From Eutypa lata (Eukaryota > Ascomycota > Sordariomycetes > Xylariales > Diatrypaceae), in contig JAKULF010000001.1 of assembly GCA_022661535.1 (NCBI GenBank), positions 1,674,001 to 1,738,000 of the forward strand: a stretch of DNA of 64,000 bases, read 5' to 3'. Position numbers and translations under genes: made by a program. The notes beneath the pieces were generated by a model. It had not been told where the DNA came from and did not search any database. It saw only the letters and a program-made list of their open reading frames with translations. Below are positions 41,986-53,830 of this stretch, one piece after another (the first letter of the stretch is position 1; each line of letters begins with the position of its first letter).

Positions 41986-43219
41986 ATGACTTCTGCGGAC
42001 ACCATAATCAAAGCCCTTCAAGCTATCAATGGGAATGAATTTGTTGATAAGAATGAGCGGTTCCGCGTTGAGGATGCGCTCGTCGCTGCTTTGAACAAGG
42101 TTCGGATTTCTTGGGATATTAGGTGGAATTGAATCTAGGTTCATATCCCCACAGCCCCTTCTACTAAGATTCTCATAGATGCCAGCGGTTTAAGAAGTGG
42201 GTAGAGAATTGGAGCTTACCACAGACCACTGATGAACTGGCCGGACTCACTGGTAGAGGTCCAGCTCTTCTTCGTAAGTTCATGTCAGAGGAGGGACATC
42301 TAGTCAGGCCGTGAGGCTGACACTCAACAGGACGTCTTCCAAGACAGCTTGCTTCGCAACATCTCATAACCGAGAGTTCAGAAGACACATATGCGCCTAG
42401 TCCATGGGCCATCGGACTAGGTACTGACCCGGCATTCCCCTCCTTATATGGGACCTTCTACCATGACACAATTCTCCTAATACTAAGATCGCTCCCATCT
42501 TTTATCAAGGCGAATGGGTTTAAGAACCCTGCAGACTCTAACAACGGCGCCTTCCAGTACCTAAAAGGGCCAGGCGCGAACTATTTCGAATGGGTCTTGT
42601 CTAATCCATTGCGCAATAAAGAACTTGCCGATGCCATAGAATGCTATTCTAAAGGCAATCTGACCGCCTGGATCGACCTGTTCCTTACTGAGATTCTATT
42701 GAACAATGCAAAACTTGACCGCCCCTGATTGTGGACATTGGAGGGAGCAAGGGTCATGACTTAGAGAAGTTTCGACTGAAGCATCCCGACATTGTCAACG
42801 GGAGTCTAACCTTGGAGGACCTCCTTAGTGTCCTGAATGGCGTAAAGACGAACACGGCCATCACCGTAACGCCGTACGACTCCTCACATCGCAGCCAATC
42901 CAAGGAGCAAGGGCATACTTCCTGCACAACGTGATACAAGACTGGCCTGACGACGTGAGTTTCCAGATCTTGGGAAGTGTGGCCGACGCCATGGAGAAGG
43001 GCTACTCGAAGTTACTGATCTATGAGAGCTTGATCGCGAATGTGAATCCGTTGCTTCGTATCACGGCGTCGGACATATCGATGATGGCTATCGCATGGTC
43101 TTAAGACAGAGAAGGAGTGGTGTGAACCCATTGCGATGGATGGTTTGGGGTTGAAGGTTGTTAAGACCTGGAATCCACTTCGGACTATGGAGAGTGTTAT
43201 TGAAGCTGAGCTTGCTTAA
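41986..43219 (+). pseudogene. SAM-dependent O-methyltransferase pseudogene
   Basis: The start is MTSADTIIKALQAINGNEFVDKNERFRVEDAL, then KKWVENWSLPQTTDELAGLTG with RGPALL. An intron of about 53 nt (donor GTAAGTTC after 42270, acceptor CAACAG) leads to DTYAPSPWAIGLGTDP, NPADSNNGAFQY, LIVDIGGSKGHDLEKFRLKHPDI, AYFLHNVIQDWPDD, KGYSKLLIYESLI and KTWNPLRTMESVIEAELA. That is a fungal cluster-type O-methyltransferase with the SAM motif DIGGSKGHD. At least three single-base losses break it: at the C run near 42722-42726 (before LIVDIGG), near 42881-42885 (before TSQP) and near 43098-43101 (before LKTEKEW). The usual segment after PWD (about 20 residues) is also missing near 42110. So it cannot make a full enzyme. 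Confidence 0.82.
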
Positions 43220-43880
43220 GCACTTAGGTCTGAGACAACGAGTTGACGCATATTCAGGGCTGTCTGGCTACCCAAAGCTTTGGAGGTACTTTTACAACTA
43301 GCTAATCAGGGAGCTTGTGGGAGGTCTGGGCGATTACCATTAATGCTCAGCGGAGGTTCCATGATTGCGGGTTAGTTGGGCGTAATTCGTTATGGGAACC
43401 AGACGACTTGCTCACTTTCACGATCTACAATGACAGCTACTCATGATTAGACTGAAAGACCTTGCCCCGGTATAAGAATATGTCACTTTTGATAACTGTT
43501 CACCTGTGAAGTCTCCGCTTCTACGACAAGATGATCTTTCTTATAGATCAACATCATCTGCTTACTCTATAGTGTATATCTTCACTAGTCTAGTTGAGCA
43601 CTTCCGAAAAGACCGAGGGTTATAAACCAATGCGTACAATTGGAGAAATAACAATTGCGATCAGATATGAGAAAATCCATACAAGGAGGCAGTCCAATTA
43701 CTCGCGCATGATGCTATACTCGCGGGCGGCCCATGAAGTTGATAAGTAAGGGTGGGTCGAAGTCATACCTCGTACAAACGACGATGATTGGACTAAACAA
43801 CTCGACCAAACGGGTTCTTCGCACACTAGCAATAGCTAGGACAATAAGAACCATCGAATCACAGCTAAAGTAGATGTTCC
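43220..43880. other. Intergenic between O-methyltransferase remnant and tRNA
   Basis: About 660 bases, no recognisable gene or repeat. Confidence 0.45.
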
Positions 43881-43999
43881 GGCACGATGGCAGAGTGGTT
43901 ATTGCGTAAGACTAGAATAGTTCAACCTCTTCGGAGAAACAAATCTTTCTGGATCATCTTATTCCTTCGGGAGCGTAGGTTCAAGTCCTACTCGTGTCG
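43881..43999 (+). tRNA. tRNA-Ser(AGA) with intron
   Basis: Acceptor stem GGCACGA (43881-43887) pairs with TCGTGTC (43992-43998), with discriminator G at 43999, as in serine tRNAs. The D stem is GCA/TGC, the anticodon stem TAAGA (43907-43911) with TCTTA (43957-43961), loop CT-AGA-A. A 38-nt intron sits at 43918-43955, directly after position 37, the canonical place. The variable arm is long (TTCC TTC GGGA), typical of Ser and Leu. The T arm is GTAGG/CCTAC with loop TTCAAGT. Mature length is 81 nt before CCA. A T5 terminator follows. Anticodon assignment depends on the intron borders. Confidence 0.88.
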
Positions 44000-44000
44000 A

Positions 44001-44009
44001 TTTCTTTTT
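44001..44009 (+). terminator. RNA polymerase III terminator of tRNA-Ser
   Basis: TTTCTTTTT directly after the tRNA 3' end; five T at 44005-44009. Confidence 0.75.
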
Positions 44010-44224
44010 GCTTTCCACCTGTAGGTCTGCTGGTTGCAGTTTTATTTCGTCTTATTTGCTGGCATGAGATCCCATTAGACGAGGTAATTAATTGTGTGCG
44101 GGTAGTTACGCAGGTACCTAGGTACTTCAAAAGTGGGAGGGATGCCCCACTTGATGCCTTAGGCATAAGTACGGTCTTAATTATCTTAGAATTAGACATT
44201 TTTCTTGGGCTAGGCTGGATTTAA

Positions 44225-47200
44225 GGGGCCCCATTACATGGGCGCTAATGTTAAATTAATTAATTTTAGCCTTGTTTTAAATTTTTCGAACATTTCCCGA
44301 TATGTAATTAAAGTACGTACCGTTAAAATCGCTTAAAAAAGATATTTAAAATTATAATTCGAAAAAGGTTTATACGTAATAAAACTTTTATAATAAAAAT
44401 ATTTTAACTTTTTTATTATTTTATAATATTAAAATAATTAAACGTTATAAAAATTATTTAAATATATATTAAAGTTAATTATTTATAATTAATTTAAATA
44501 ATTTTAATTTTATATTATTATTATTATTATTTAATTAATTTATATTTTTTAATTAAATAAATTATATATAATAAAAAAATTAATTATTATATATTTTTAT
44601 TTTAATTTTATAAAAAAAAATTTTATTATATTAAAATTTTAAAAATATATTTTTTACGTATATATTTAATAACGACGTTATTTTTAAAAATATTAAATTT
44701 ACTTTTTTATAAATTTTTTTAATAATATTTATAAATAATTAAAATTTAATTATTTAAATATTATATAAAATTTTATTTAATTTTTTCGTTAAATAAAAAT
44801 TTTTAATAATATTTTAAAAAACTTTATAATATTATTTTTAATATATATTTTTCATTTTTATATATTAAATTATTAAATTTTAATAATATTTTAAAATAAT
44901 ATTATATTATTATTTTTAAATTATAAAAATTAAAAGTAAATTTTTATTAATATTAAATAAATCGAATTTATTAATAATTTTTTAAAAAAAAAATTTAAAT
45001 CGTTATTAAAAAAATTTAAATAATTTTTTAAATCGTTATAAATAAATTATAAAATGTATTAAAAAGAATAAAAATATATAAAAAGCTTTTATTAATAAAA
45101 TTATTTAAATTATAATTAATATTTTAAATATTAAAAAAAATTAAATTAAAATTATTTATTAAATTATATATTTAAATAATAATATTATTTTTATTTTTAT
45201 TATTAAATATAAAAAAAGCGTTATATTATAAATTATTTTTATTATTATTAATTAAATTATTATTTAATTTATTTTTTTAATAAAATTAAATAAATTTTAA
45301 ATTAATAATATTAAAAAGAAATGCTTAAATTAACGTTTATATTTATTAATATTAATATATATTTTAAAATTAATTAAATTATTTTTATTTTTTTATTATA
45401 ATTAATTATATATAAAATAAAAATATATTTAAAAAAATTAAAATTAAATAATATAATTACGTTATTTTAAATTTTAAATAGCTTTTTTATTTAAAATTTA
45501 AAAAAATTCTTTAAAATTTTAAAATTTATAAAATTATTAATTTATTTATAATTAATAAGCTTTACGTTATTAATTAATAACGTTATTTTCGTAATAACTT
45601 TATATTTTTATATATTACGAAATCTTTTTTTTAAAAAAACTTATTTTAATTTAATTATATAATTATTTTAAATTAAAATAATTAAAAATTTATTTTATAA
45701 TATATTAATTTTAACTTTAATATTAATATTATAAAATCGTTTTTATAATTTAACTTTTTATTAAAAACTTAATTAAAAATTATAAACGTTTAAAATTTTT
45801 CTTTAATAATATTAATTTTTAAAAGATTAACGTTATTTAAAAAATAATAATATATGTAAATAATAAATTATAAATATTTATTATACGTTTTTATTTTATA
45901 AATTATTTAATATTATAATGCGATTTTTTAAAGCTTATTATTTAAAACGTTATTAAAAAATATAACGTAAATATTTATTTTATTAATAAAAATCTTTTTT
46001 TTAATAAATTTTTTTTAAAAAATAATATTTATTATATTATTTTTATTATTATTTTTTTTAAAATAAATTTAAATATATTTAATATTAAAAAAATCGTTTA
46101 ATTTAATTTATTACTTAAAATAATTTTTATAAATATTTAATAAAAAATTAAATATATTATAAAAAAAATTAAAAAATTATTTATATATTTATTTCGTATT
46201 AAGTTTTCGATTATTTAAATACTTTTAAAAGCGTTTTTAAAGCTTTTTATATTAAAATATTACGTTATTATTAATTATAAATTTATACTTTTTAAATTAA
46301 TAATAATTTATATAAAATAAGTTTTATAAAAAATAATAATAATAATAATAATATTAATTAAATTAACGAAATTAATAACTTTATTTTTTAAAAATTAATA
46401 ATAAAATAATAATAAAATATATCGTTAATTATAACGATAAAATTATAAAATTTATTTAAAATTATTATTAAAATTAAATAATTTAAATAAAACGAAATTA
46501 ATAAAATTAAATTAAACTTTTTCGTTTTTATATTTTTAAATACGTTTTACTTTAAAAAATTTATATTTAATTATTTTTAAAAACTTTTAAATAATAAAAA
46601 CTTTAAATATAAAGTTATTATTAAATAAAAAGATTATTATAATATTTATAATAATAATTTTAATATAATTTCGCTTTTTAAACTTCGATTTAAAGTTATT
46701 AATATTAAATTATAAATTAATTTATTCGTTAACGTTATTTTAAAGCTTTTATTTTTATAATATAAAAAATAAACTTAAAATTTTATTATTTTCGTTTAAT
46801 ATAAACTTATAAAAAATCTTTTTATAAAACTTAAACTTTAATACGTTATATTTAAATAATTTTCTTTTAAAAAGTAATATTTTTCGTTTTTTAATATTAT
46901 TAATTTAATTAATAAAATATTTAAATTATTAAAATAAAAATATTTTTATAATTATAATAAAACTTTAATTACGTTTTATATTTAATTAATTATTATTATT
47001 AAATAACGTTAAAAAATTATTTAAAAAAAAACGAAAAATTAAAAAATAATAAATTATTATATTTTTTTATAAATTAATATTATAAAATTATTAATTAAAA
47101 AATTTTATTTTTAATTATTTAAATTTATTAAAAATTATAATAAAAGATTTAATAATTAAAAATTTATTAAAATAATAATTAAATTAATTAAAAAAATTAA

Positions 47201-47428
47201 TAATTATATAATTATCGTTATATATAATAAATATTATTAATATTATATAAAAAATATTTTTTATTTAATAATAATATATAAATAAAAACGATTAAATATT
47301 ATTAAATTATATCGTAAAATATTATATTAATTTAAAAAAGAAATTTACGTTATTTATAATAAATTTAATATAATTTTTTTTTTCTTTTTTTTTTATAAAT
47401 TAAAATTAAAAAATAAATATAATATTTA

Positions 47429-47483
<55 letters not shown>

Positions 47484-48309
47484 ATTATTTTTTAAAAAAA
47501 AAGTTAATATTTTATCGTTTTTATTTTCGTCGTTATTATTAACTTTTTTTATTAATTATAAAATATAAAAGCGTTTTTTAAGTTATTTTTTAATATTAAT
47601 AAGTTATTTTTTCGTTATAACTTTATATTTAAATTAAAGATTTATTTATATATATTAATAATATTATTAACGTATATTATATAAGCTTATATATTTTTAA
47701 AAAAAAATAAAAATAATTAAAGTTAAAATTAAAGTTTATTTATTTATTAATATTATATTAATAAAAAGTTTATAATATAAAAATAATAATATTAATGTTA
47801 TTAATTAATATATTTTAAGTTATTATAAACGTAATTAATATAAGTTTTATTTTTTTTTTAATATAAACGTTTTATAAATTTTTATTTTATTAATAATAAA
47901 AATATTTCTTTTATTAAATAAAATTAAAGGTTTATAATAATGTTATTTTAAAAGTATAATTATTTAAAAACTTATTAAAAAAGATATTAAAATTACTTTT
48001 TTTAATATTATTAAAATTATATTAAAAAGATTTTTAAATTAAAAAGTTTAAAAAGTCGTTAACGATAAAGCTTATTAATTTTATAAAACGTTATTAATAA
48101 ACGATTAAATAAATATTTTAAATAACTTTTTATATTATTTTAAAAGTTATATATATTATTAATTTTTATATAAATATATTTAAAATTAAATATATATTTT
48201 TAAACTTTAAAATAATACGTAATGTTTTTTTTTTTAAAAATAATAAAAACGAAAATAAAAACGAAATATTATAAAGGTTTTTTTAATTTAAAAAGTTATT
48301 AACGATAAA

Positions 48310-48343
<34 letters not shown>

Positions 48344-48807
48344 TAAAATTAAAAAAGAAATTTATAATTTATAATTAAATTATAAATTAAAATATATAAT
48401 TATTTTATAAAATATTAAGTATATTATTATAAAATTATAATTTAAATAATAACTTTATATATAAAGTTTTTAAACGTATAAATATATTTTTAAATATTTA
48501 ATTATTTTATAAAATAATATTTAAAATAAATATATTATTAATTAATAATTTTATTATTTTATAAAATAATTAAATTAATAAAAATTTAAAAGTATATATT
48601 ATAAATAAAAAAATTAATATTAATATATTATTATTATTATATTATAATTTATTCGTTATTTTTATAATTATTTTATAAAATAATTAAAATATTAATTAAA
48701 AATTATTAATTTTAAAAATCGTTTTATAAAATATATAAATATTTAAATATTTAATATAATATATTAAAAAATAAAAAATAAAAATATTTATTTTTTTATA
48801 TTATTAA

Positions 48808-48842
<35 letters not shown>

Positions 48843-48993
48843 TATAACTTATTAATAATTTTTATAATTATTTTATAAAATAATTAAATTATTTATTAAT
48901 AATATATTTATTTTAAATATTATTTTATAAAATAATTTTATAAATAAAATATTAAAAATAAAAATATTTATTTATTTACTTTTTATATTTTTA

Positions 48994-49027
<34 letters not shown>

Positions 49028-49590
49028 TAAAATTTATTAATTATTATTATAATTATTTTATAAAATAATTAATTATTTATATATTATATTTTTATATTAT
49101 TTTATTATATTAAAATAAAATTAATTAATTAAATTATTAATATAATTTAACTTTATTTAATATTAAATATAACGTTAATTATTTTTTATAATATTAATTA
49201 TATTTTATAACATTAATTATATTATATTATTTTATTATATTTATACTTTATTAATTATAAATTTATTAATTATAAATTTAATTATTAACGTTTTTATTAA
49301 TAATAAAATCTTATAAATTATTAATTTAAAAATCTTTTGCTTTAATAATATTAAAAAACGTTTATTTTCGTTATTTTAATTAATAATATCGTTATTAATA
49401 CTTTTTAAAATATTAATATTAAAAATAATATATTAATTAATAATATTAATAAATTTAAAAATAATTTTATTAAAATTAATAAACTTTTATAATAAAACTT
49501 ATTAATTATATTTAAAAATATTTAAAATATTATATATATTAAATTATATATTTTAATTACGCTTTATTATATTATTTTTATATAACTTAA
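44225..49590. other. AT-isochore block 1, saturated RIP signature
   Basis: About 5.4 kb made almost only of A and T, starting about 225 bases after the tRNA. The remaining G and C occur as CG (ACGT, TCGT), AGC/GCT, ACTT and AAGT contexts. By eye I found only about ten CA or TG dinucleotides in the whole block against several dozen CG. That is the outcome of exhaustive CpA to TpA change on both strands, the known preference of repeat-induced point mutation. The original content is no longer readable; it was most likely one or more transposon copies (inference). No frame has coding character. Trinucleotide ATT runs lie at about 47433-47482, 48306-48343, 48808-48841 and 48998-49025. Confidence 0.85.
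48300..49075. repeat. Degenerate tandem repeat of about 190-200 bp inside the AT block
   Basis: A run of ATT trinucleotides followed by TTATAATTATTTTATAAAAT recurs: the second part is at about 48657, 48857 and 49042, and the ATT runs at about 48625, 48810 and 48998. Shorter relatives of TTATTTTATAAAATAAT are near 48395, 48496 and 48552. This suggests a tandem array that existed before mutation. Confidence 0.6.
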
Positions 49591-49877
49591 TAATCTTAAC
49601 CAAAGGTCATTTTGTGCTAAGTCCAAACCACGAAATTACGTCATTAACTCACGTAAGTAATTACGTAATTAAATAGCCATTAAATACATAGAAATACATA
49701 TTTATTAAAGGAAACGCTTCGGATTGGTCGGTTTTTAGCTGTAGACCCACCTAGCCTTCCACACTTGGCTTTGATTGGGTGCATCCATTTCGAAAAAACT
49801 ACATACAGTCCATAATCGCAGCTGATTGGGTGCATCCTCTTTTCCTGACCCATACACTTAACCCTTTTCGACCTAGC

Positions 49878-50110
49878 TTTACAGACCTGCAGACCTACAG
49901 ACCTACAGACCTACAGACCTACAGACCTACAGACCTACTAGCCACCTTTCGGACCTACTAGCCACCTTTAGGACCTACAAGCCACTTACAGACCTACAGC
50001 CTTACAACCTACAACCTGCAGCCCTACAGCCTACAGCCTACAGACCTACAGACCTACAGGGTAACCTACAGACCTTTAGACCTTCAGACCTACAGCTTAC
50101 AGACCTAGAT
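49878..50110. repeat. Octamer tandem array (CAGACCTA)n with variants
   Basis: Six or more consecutive CAGACCTA units at 49886-49937, followed by longer units containing GGACCTACTAGCCACCTTT and then dispersed CAGACCTA and CAGCCTA units. It is the same octamer as in the fold-back element at 18588-19328. Confidence 0.88.
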
Positions 50111-50253
50111 AACCTAGGTGGTGCTGCACTGACCACCTACCTAGCTGCTGACCACCTAGCTTCTGACCTAGGTGGTGGCAGCTTTAACTACCTACCTTCA
50201 GAATTAGCTATATGTAGATGGATAAAGTGTAGGTTTTTAATGTAATGAGCCTG

Positions 50254-50309
50254 TAGTGTAGTGGCTAAATCTGTAGATATTGTAATCCGAAGCCCTTAGG
50301 TTCGAATCC
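50254..50309 (+). ncRNA. tRNA-like sequence with Pol III A and B boxes (SINE-head or tRNA relic)
   Basis: TAGTGTAGTGG at 50254-50264 matches the A-box consensus TRGYNNARNNG and GGTTCGAATCC at 50299-50309 matches the B box exactly, at a spacing usual for tRNA genes. Acceptor and T stems do not pair well, so this is a relic or a short interspersed element head rather than a functional tRNA. Confidence 0.45.
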
Positions 50310-50469
50310 CGCTTAGTAAGGTATAAAATTAAATAACTTGCTTTGTAGACCACCTAGCTTCTGACTAAGTGGTCTAGGTGGTGGCAGGACCTACAGCTTA
50401 TAGACCTACAGAACCTAAATATATAGAAAAAAGCGTTACAATTTAGGGGTAGGTCGTAATAGTGGTGCA

Positions 50470-50558
50470 GGACTTAGCCACAAAATGACCTCCGGTCAGT
50501 TCTGACAGCTTGACCGCCCTATACGTATACAGCCCTGGGTTCGAATCCCAGTAAGTCA
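50470..50558 (+). ncRNA. tRNA-like sequence with perfect T arm and Pol III terminator
   Basis: CTGGG TTCGAAT CCCAG forms a perfect T arm (50535-50551). GACTTA (50471-50476) pairs with TAAGTC (50552-50557) as six acceptor pairs. T6 follows at 50563-50568. The D and anticodon regions are irregular, so I cannot name an anticodon. Possibly a degenerate tRNA or the head of a SINE. Confidence 0.4.
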
Positions 50559-50690
50559 AAGGTTTTTTAAAGGTCAAGCTGGCTACACTAGCTTTTGCTT
50601 CGCAGAAAAGTTTTTCCGCCCGAAGAGAGGAAAAAACGGTCCCCGCAGCCTGCTTGCAAGCGAAGGGCCGTATCGTTTTTTTCGAACGTA

Positions 50691-53600
50691 ACGATTAAAA
50701 AAGATTTTATAAAATATAATATTATTAAAAACATTATTACTTTTATATATACTTTTATAATACGTTTTATTAAATATAATTTTAATAAATTTATAAATAA
50801 TAATAAAATAATTATTATTTAAAATAAATTAAAAAAACGTAAATTTAATATTATAAATAAAGTTTTTATTATATTTAATATTAAAAATATAAAAAACATT
50901 AATATATTTTAATATTAAATTAATAACTTTATATATATTTTTAATAATAACGTAATAAATTAAATTATTTTTAAAAATAATATTATAAATAACTTTATTA
51001 AAATAAATATTAAAATATAAAATTTACGAAAAATATAATATTTTTAAATTATTATCGAAAATGATTTTTTTTATAAATAATAAATAAGCGTTAAAACTTT
51101 AAATTAAACGTTATATTTTTTTCTTTTATTAATTATTTTTTAAACGTTTTTTTAAATAATATAACTTTTTATATAATTATAAACTTCGTTTAATAATTAT
51201 AATTAAATAATTCTTTTTTTAAAATATAATAAAAAATTAAAAAATAATATTAATAAATAAATTATAATTATTATAATAAATAACTTTATATATAATTAAA
51301 AACATATTTATATATTATATTAAATAATATTAATTATAAAATTTTAAATTAATTTTATTATTATTAATATTAAAATATTTATTAATTTAATTTTTTTTAA
51401 TAAAAATTATTAATTAAATTTCGTTAAAAATATTTTTAAATAATTTTTTATTATTAATAATAATTTATTTAATATTATCGATATTAATTTAATTATTAAA
51501 AAAAACGATTTAAATATATAAATTATTTATTATAAAAATAAAAATTTAAATAATAAATTTATATATTAAAAAAAATAATTTAATAATATTTAATATTTTT
51601 TTTATTAATATATTTTTTTTTTAAAAAAAGTTTATATTTATTTTAATAATAATATTATTACGTTTTTTATTTTTTATATTTTAAAATATATAAAATAATA
51701 TTTTAATATAATTAAATTTAATATAAAAAAAATAAAAATAAAAAATAAATATTTTTTTTACTTTTATAAATTATTAATTTTAAATTAAAATTATTTAATT
51801 TAACGAATAAAAAAAATCGTTTTTTAATTATTATATATTATTAAATAAATATAAACGTTAATAATTAAATAACGAATTAAAAAATTAAAAAATTAAAAAA
51901 TTAAAAAATTAAAAAATTAAAAAATTAAAAAATTAAAAAATTAAAAAATTAATAATTTATAAATTAAATAATTTTCGTATTTATTAAATTTAAATCGTTT
52001 TTTTTAAAGTTTTTTATAAAATTTATAAATATTATTAATAATATTTTTATTTTTAAATATAATATTAATTTAAAAATAAAAGTTATTTTAATATATAATT
52101 TATTTTATAAAAAGAAATTTTAATAATTTAAATTTATTATTAAAAAAAATTAATTTTATAATAAAAATTTTTAATAAATTTTTAAAAATAATATTAAAAA
52201 ATTTAAAATAAAAAAATAAATATTTTAAAATTATAATATAAATAAAAAATTATTTAAAATTTAAAAACTTTAATAAAAAAAAGCTTTTAAACTTAAAATA
52301 ATTAATAAAATAAACGATTATAAAATTAATTATTTTTATTTATTTATTTTTTATTAATTTACGTATTTAATTAAAAAAATTAAAATTATTATATATAATT
52401 ATATTATTAAAATTATATATAATACGTTTAATATTTTTATATATATTTATAATTATTTTAAAAAATATATAATTTAATAAAAAATAAAAAAAAATAATTT
52501 TTAAATTAAATAAAATATTAATAATATAACGAAAAATATTATTAATAAATATATAAAAATTTAAAACTTATTATAAAAATTTATTAATATTTTTTTTATA
52601 ACTTTTAAATAAAAAAATAATAAATAAATAAATTTAACTTTTAAAATCTTTATTATTAATTATATTAATAACGATTTTATAAAAATCGTTTTAATTTTAT
52701 AATAATTAAATAAATAAAATAATTATTATAAATATTTTATTTTTAAATATTAATTAATTTTATTTTAATATATTTTAAAATTATTTCGTATTATAAATTT
52801 TTACGATAATAATTTTTTCGTTTATTAAATTTTTATAAAATTCGAAATTAATAAATAATAACTTTATAATAAAGGTTTTTATTTTATAATATATTATATA
52901 AATATTAAAAGATTTTAAAACTTAAATATTATTAAAATTAATATTAACGAAAATTAAACTTTAAATTATTAATACGTTTTATATTTTTAATATATATAAC
53001 GCGTTTATTAATTATTTTTTACGATTTTTATTTATAATTTAAATATAAATAAAAGCTTAAAAATTATATTATTTATATTAATAATTATTATTATTTTATT
53101 AAATTTATTAAATTACGTATTAATTATTAATATATAATTTTTTTTAAGCTTTAATAATTTTCGATAAAATATTATTAATAAAAAATAATTTTTTTTTAAT
53201 AAAATTTTATTTAAGTTTATAAATTAATTAAAATTTATTTTAAAATTAAATTTTTTTTTATAAAAATTAAATTTTTAAAAATCGCTTTAAAAATCGCTTT
53301 ATTACGATAATTATTAATTAAAAAAATTTAATAATTTTAAAAATTATTTTATTAATATTATAATAAATTTTTTAAATAATTTTTATTATAAAAATATAAT
53401 AATTAAATAATTAAAAAATAAAAAATTTTATAATTAAAAAAATATATTTATTTAATTAAATAAATACGATTTAAAAATATAATTTCGCGTTTTTCGTAAA
53501 TATAATAAAATTTTTTATTTAAATTATAATTATAATTAAATCGCGATTTTAAATTAATTTTTACGTAATTTATAATTTTAAAAATTATAGTTTTTTATTA

Positions 53601-53830
53601 ATTAAAATTTAAAATTTACGTTATATTAAATTTATAAGTTAAAAAATACATTATTATAAAAAAAGTAAATTTAAACTTTAAAATAAAATTTTAAAAACTT
53701 TATTTTTAAATTAAAAAGTTAATATATTTTTAAATTCGATTTTTTTTTAAAAACGTTTAATTAATTTTTTTTTTAATTATATCTTTTACTTTATATTATT
53801 TTTAAAAGAATTCTTTACTTTTTTTATTAT
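50691..53830. other. AT-isochore block 2, saturated RIP signature
   Basis: About 3.1 kb with the same features as block 1: nearly pure A/T, CpA and TpG almost absent, CG retained in ACGT and TCGT contexts. No coding frame. It ends sharply near 53830 where normal composition returns. Confidence 0.85.
51875..51952. repeat. Period-8 repeat (TTAAAAAA)n
   Basis: About nine consecutive TTAAAAAA units within AT block 2. Could be an original array or the mutated remains of a richer octamer array. Confidence 0.85.

Larger units (their letters stand above)
49591..50690. other. Island of normal composition between the two AT blocks
   Basis: About 1.1 kb with ordinary G+C. It contains two copies of GATTGGGTGCATCC (49773 and 49828), the octamer array (49878-50110), two tRNA-like segments (50254-50309 and 50470-50558) and a G+C-rich end with TTTTGCTTCGCAGAAAAG and CGAAGGGCCGT (50590-50680). 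No protein-coding frame of note. The edges with the mutated blocks are sharp (about 49590 and 50690). Confidence 0.75.

Noticed and set aside
50595..50822. 75-codon frame rich in Ile, Lys and Asn at the start of AT block 2
   Set aside because: A chance frame produced by A/T-only sequence.
44225..53830. Regional centromere
   Set aside because: Filamentous ascomycete centromeres are usually tens of kilobases or more of AT-rich DNA; this tract is about 9.6 kb and interrupted, and active genes lie close by. A RIP-mutated repeat island explains it better.
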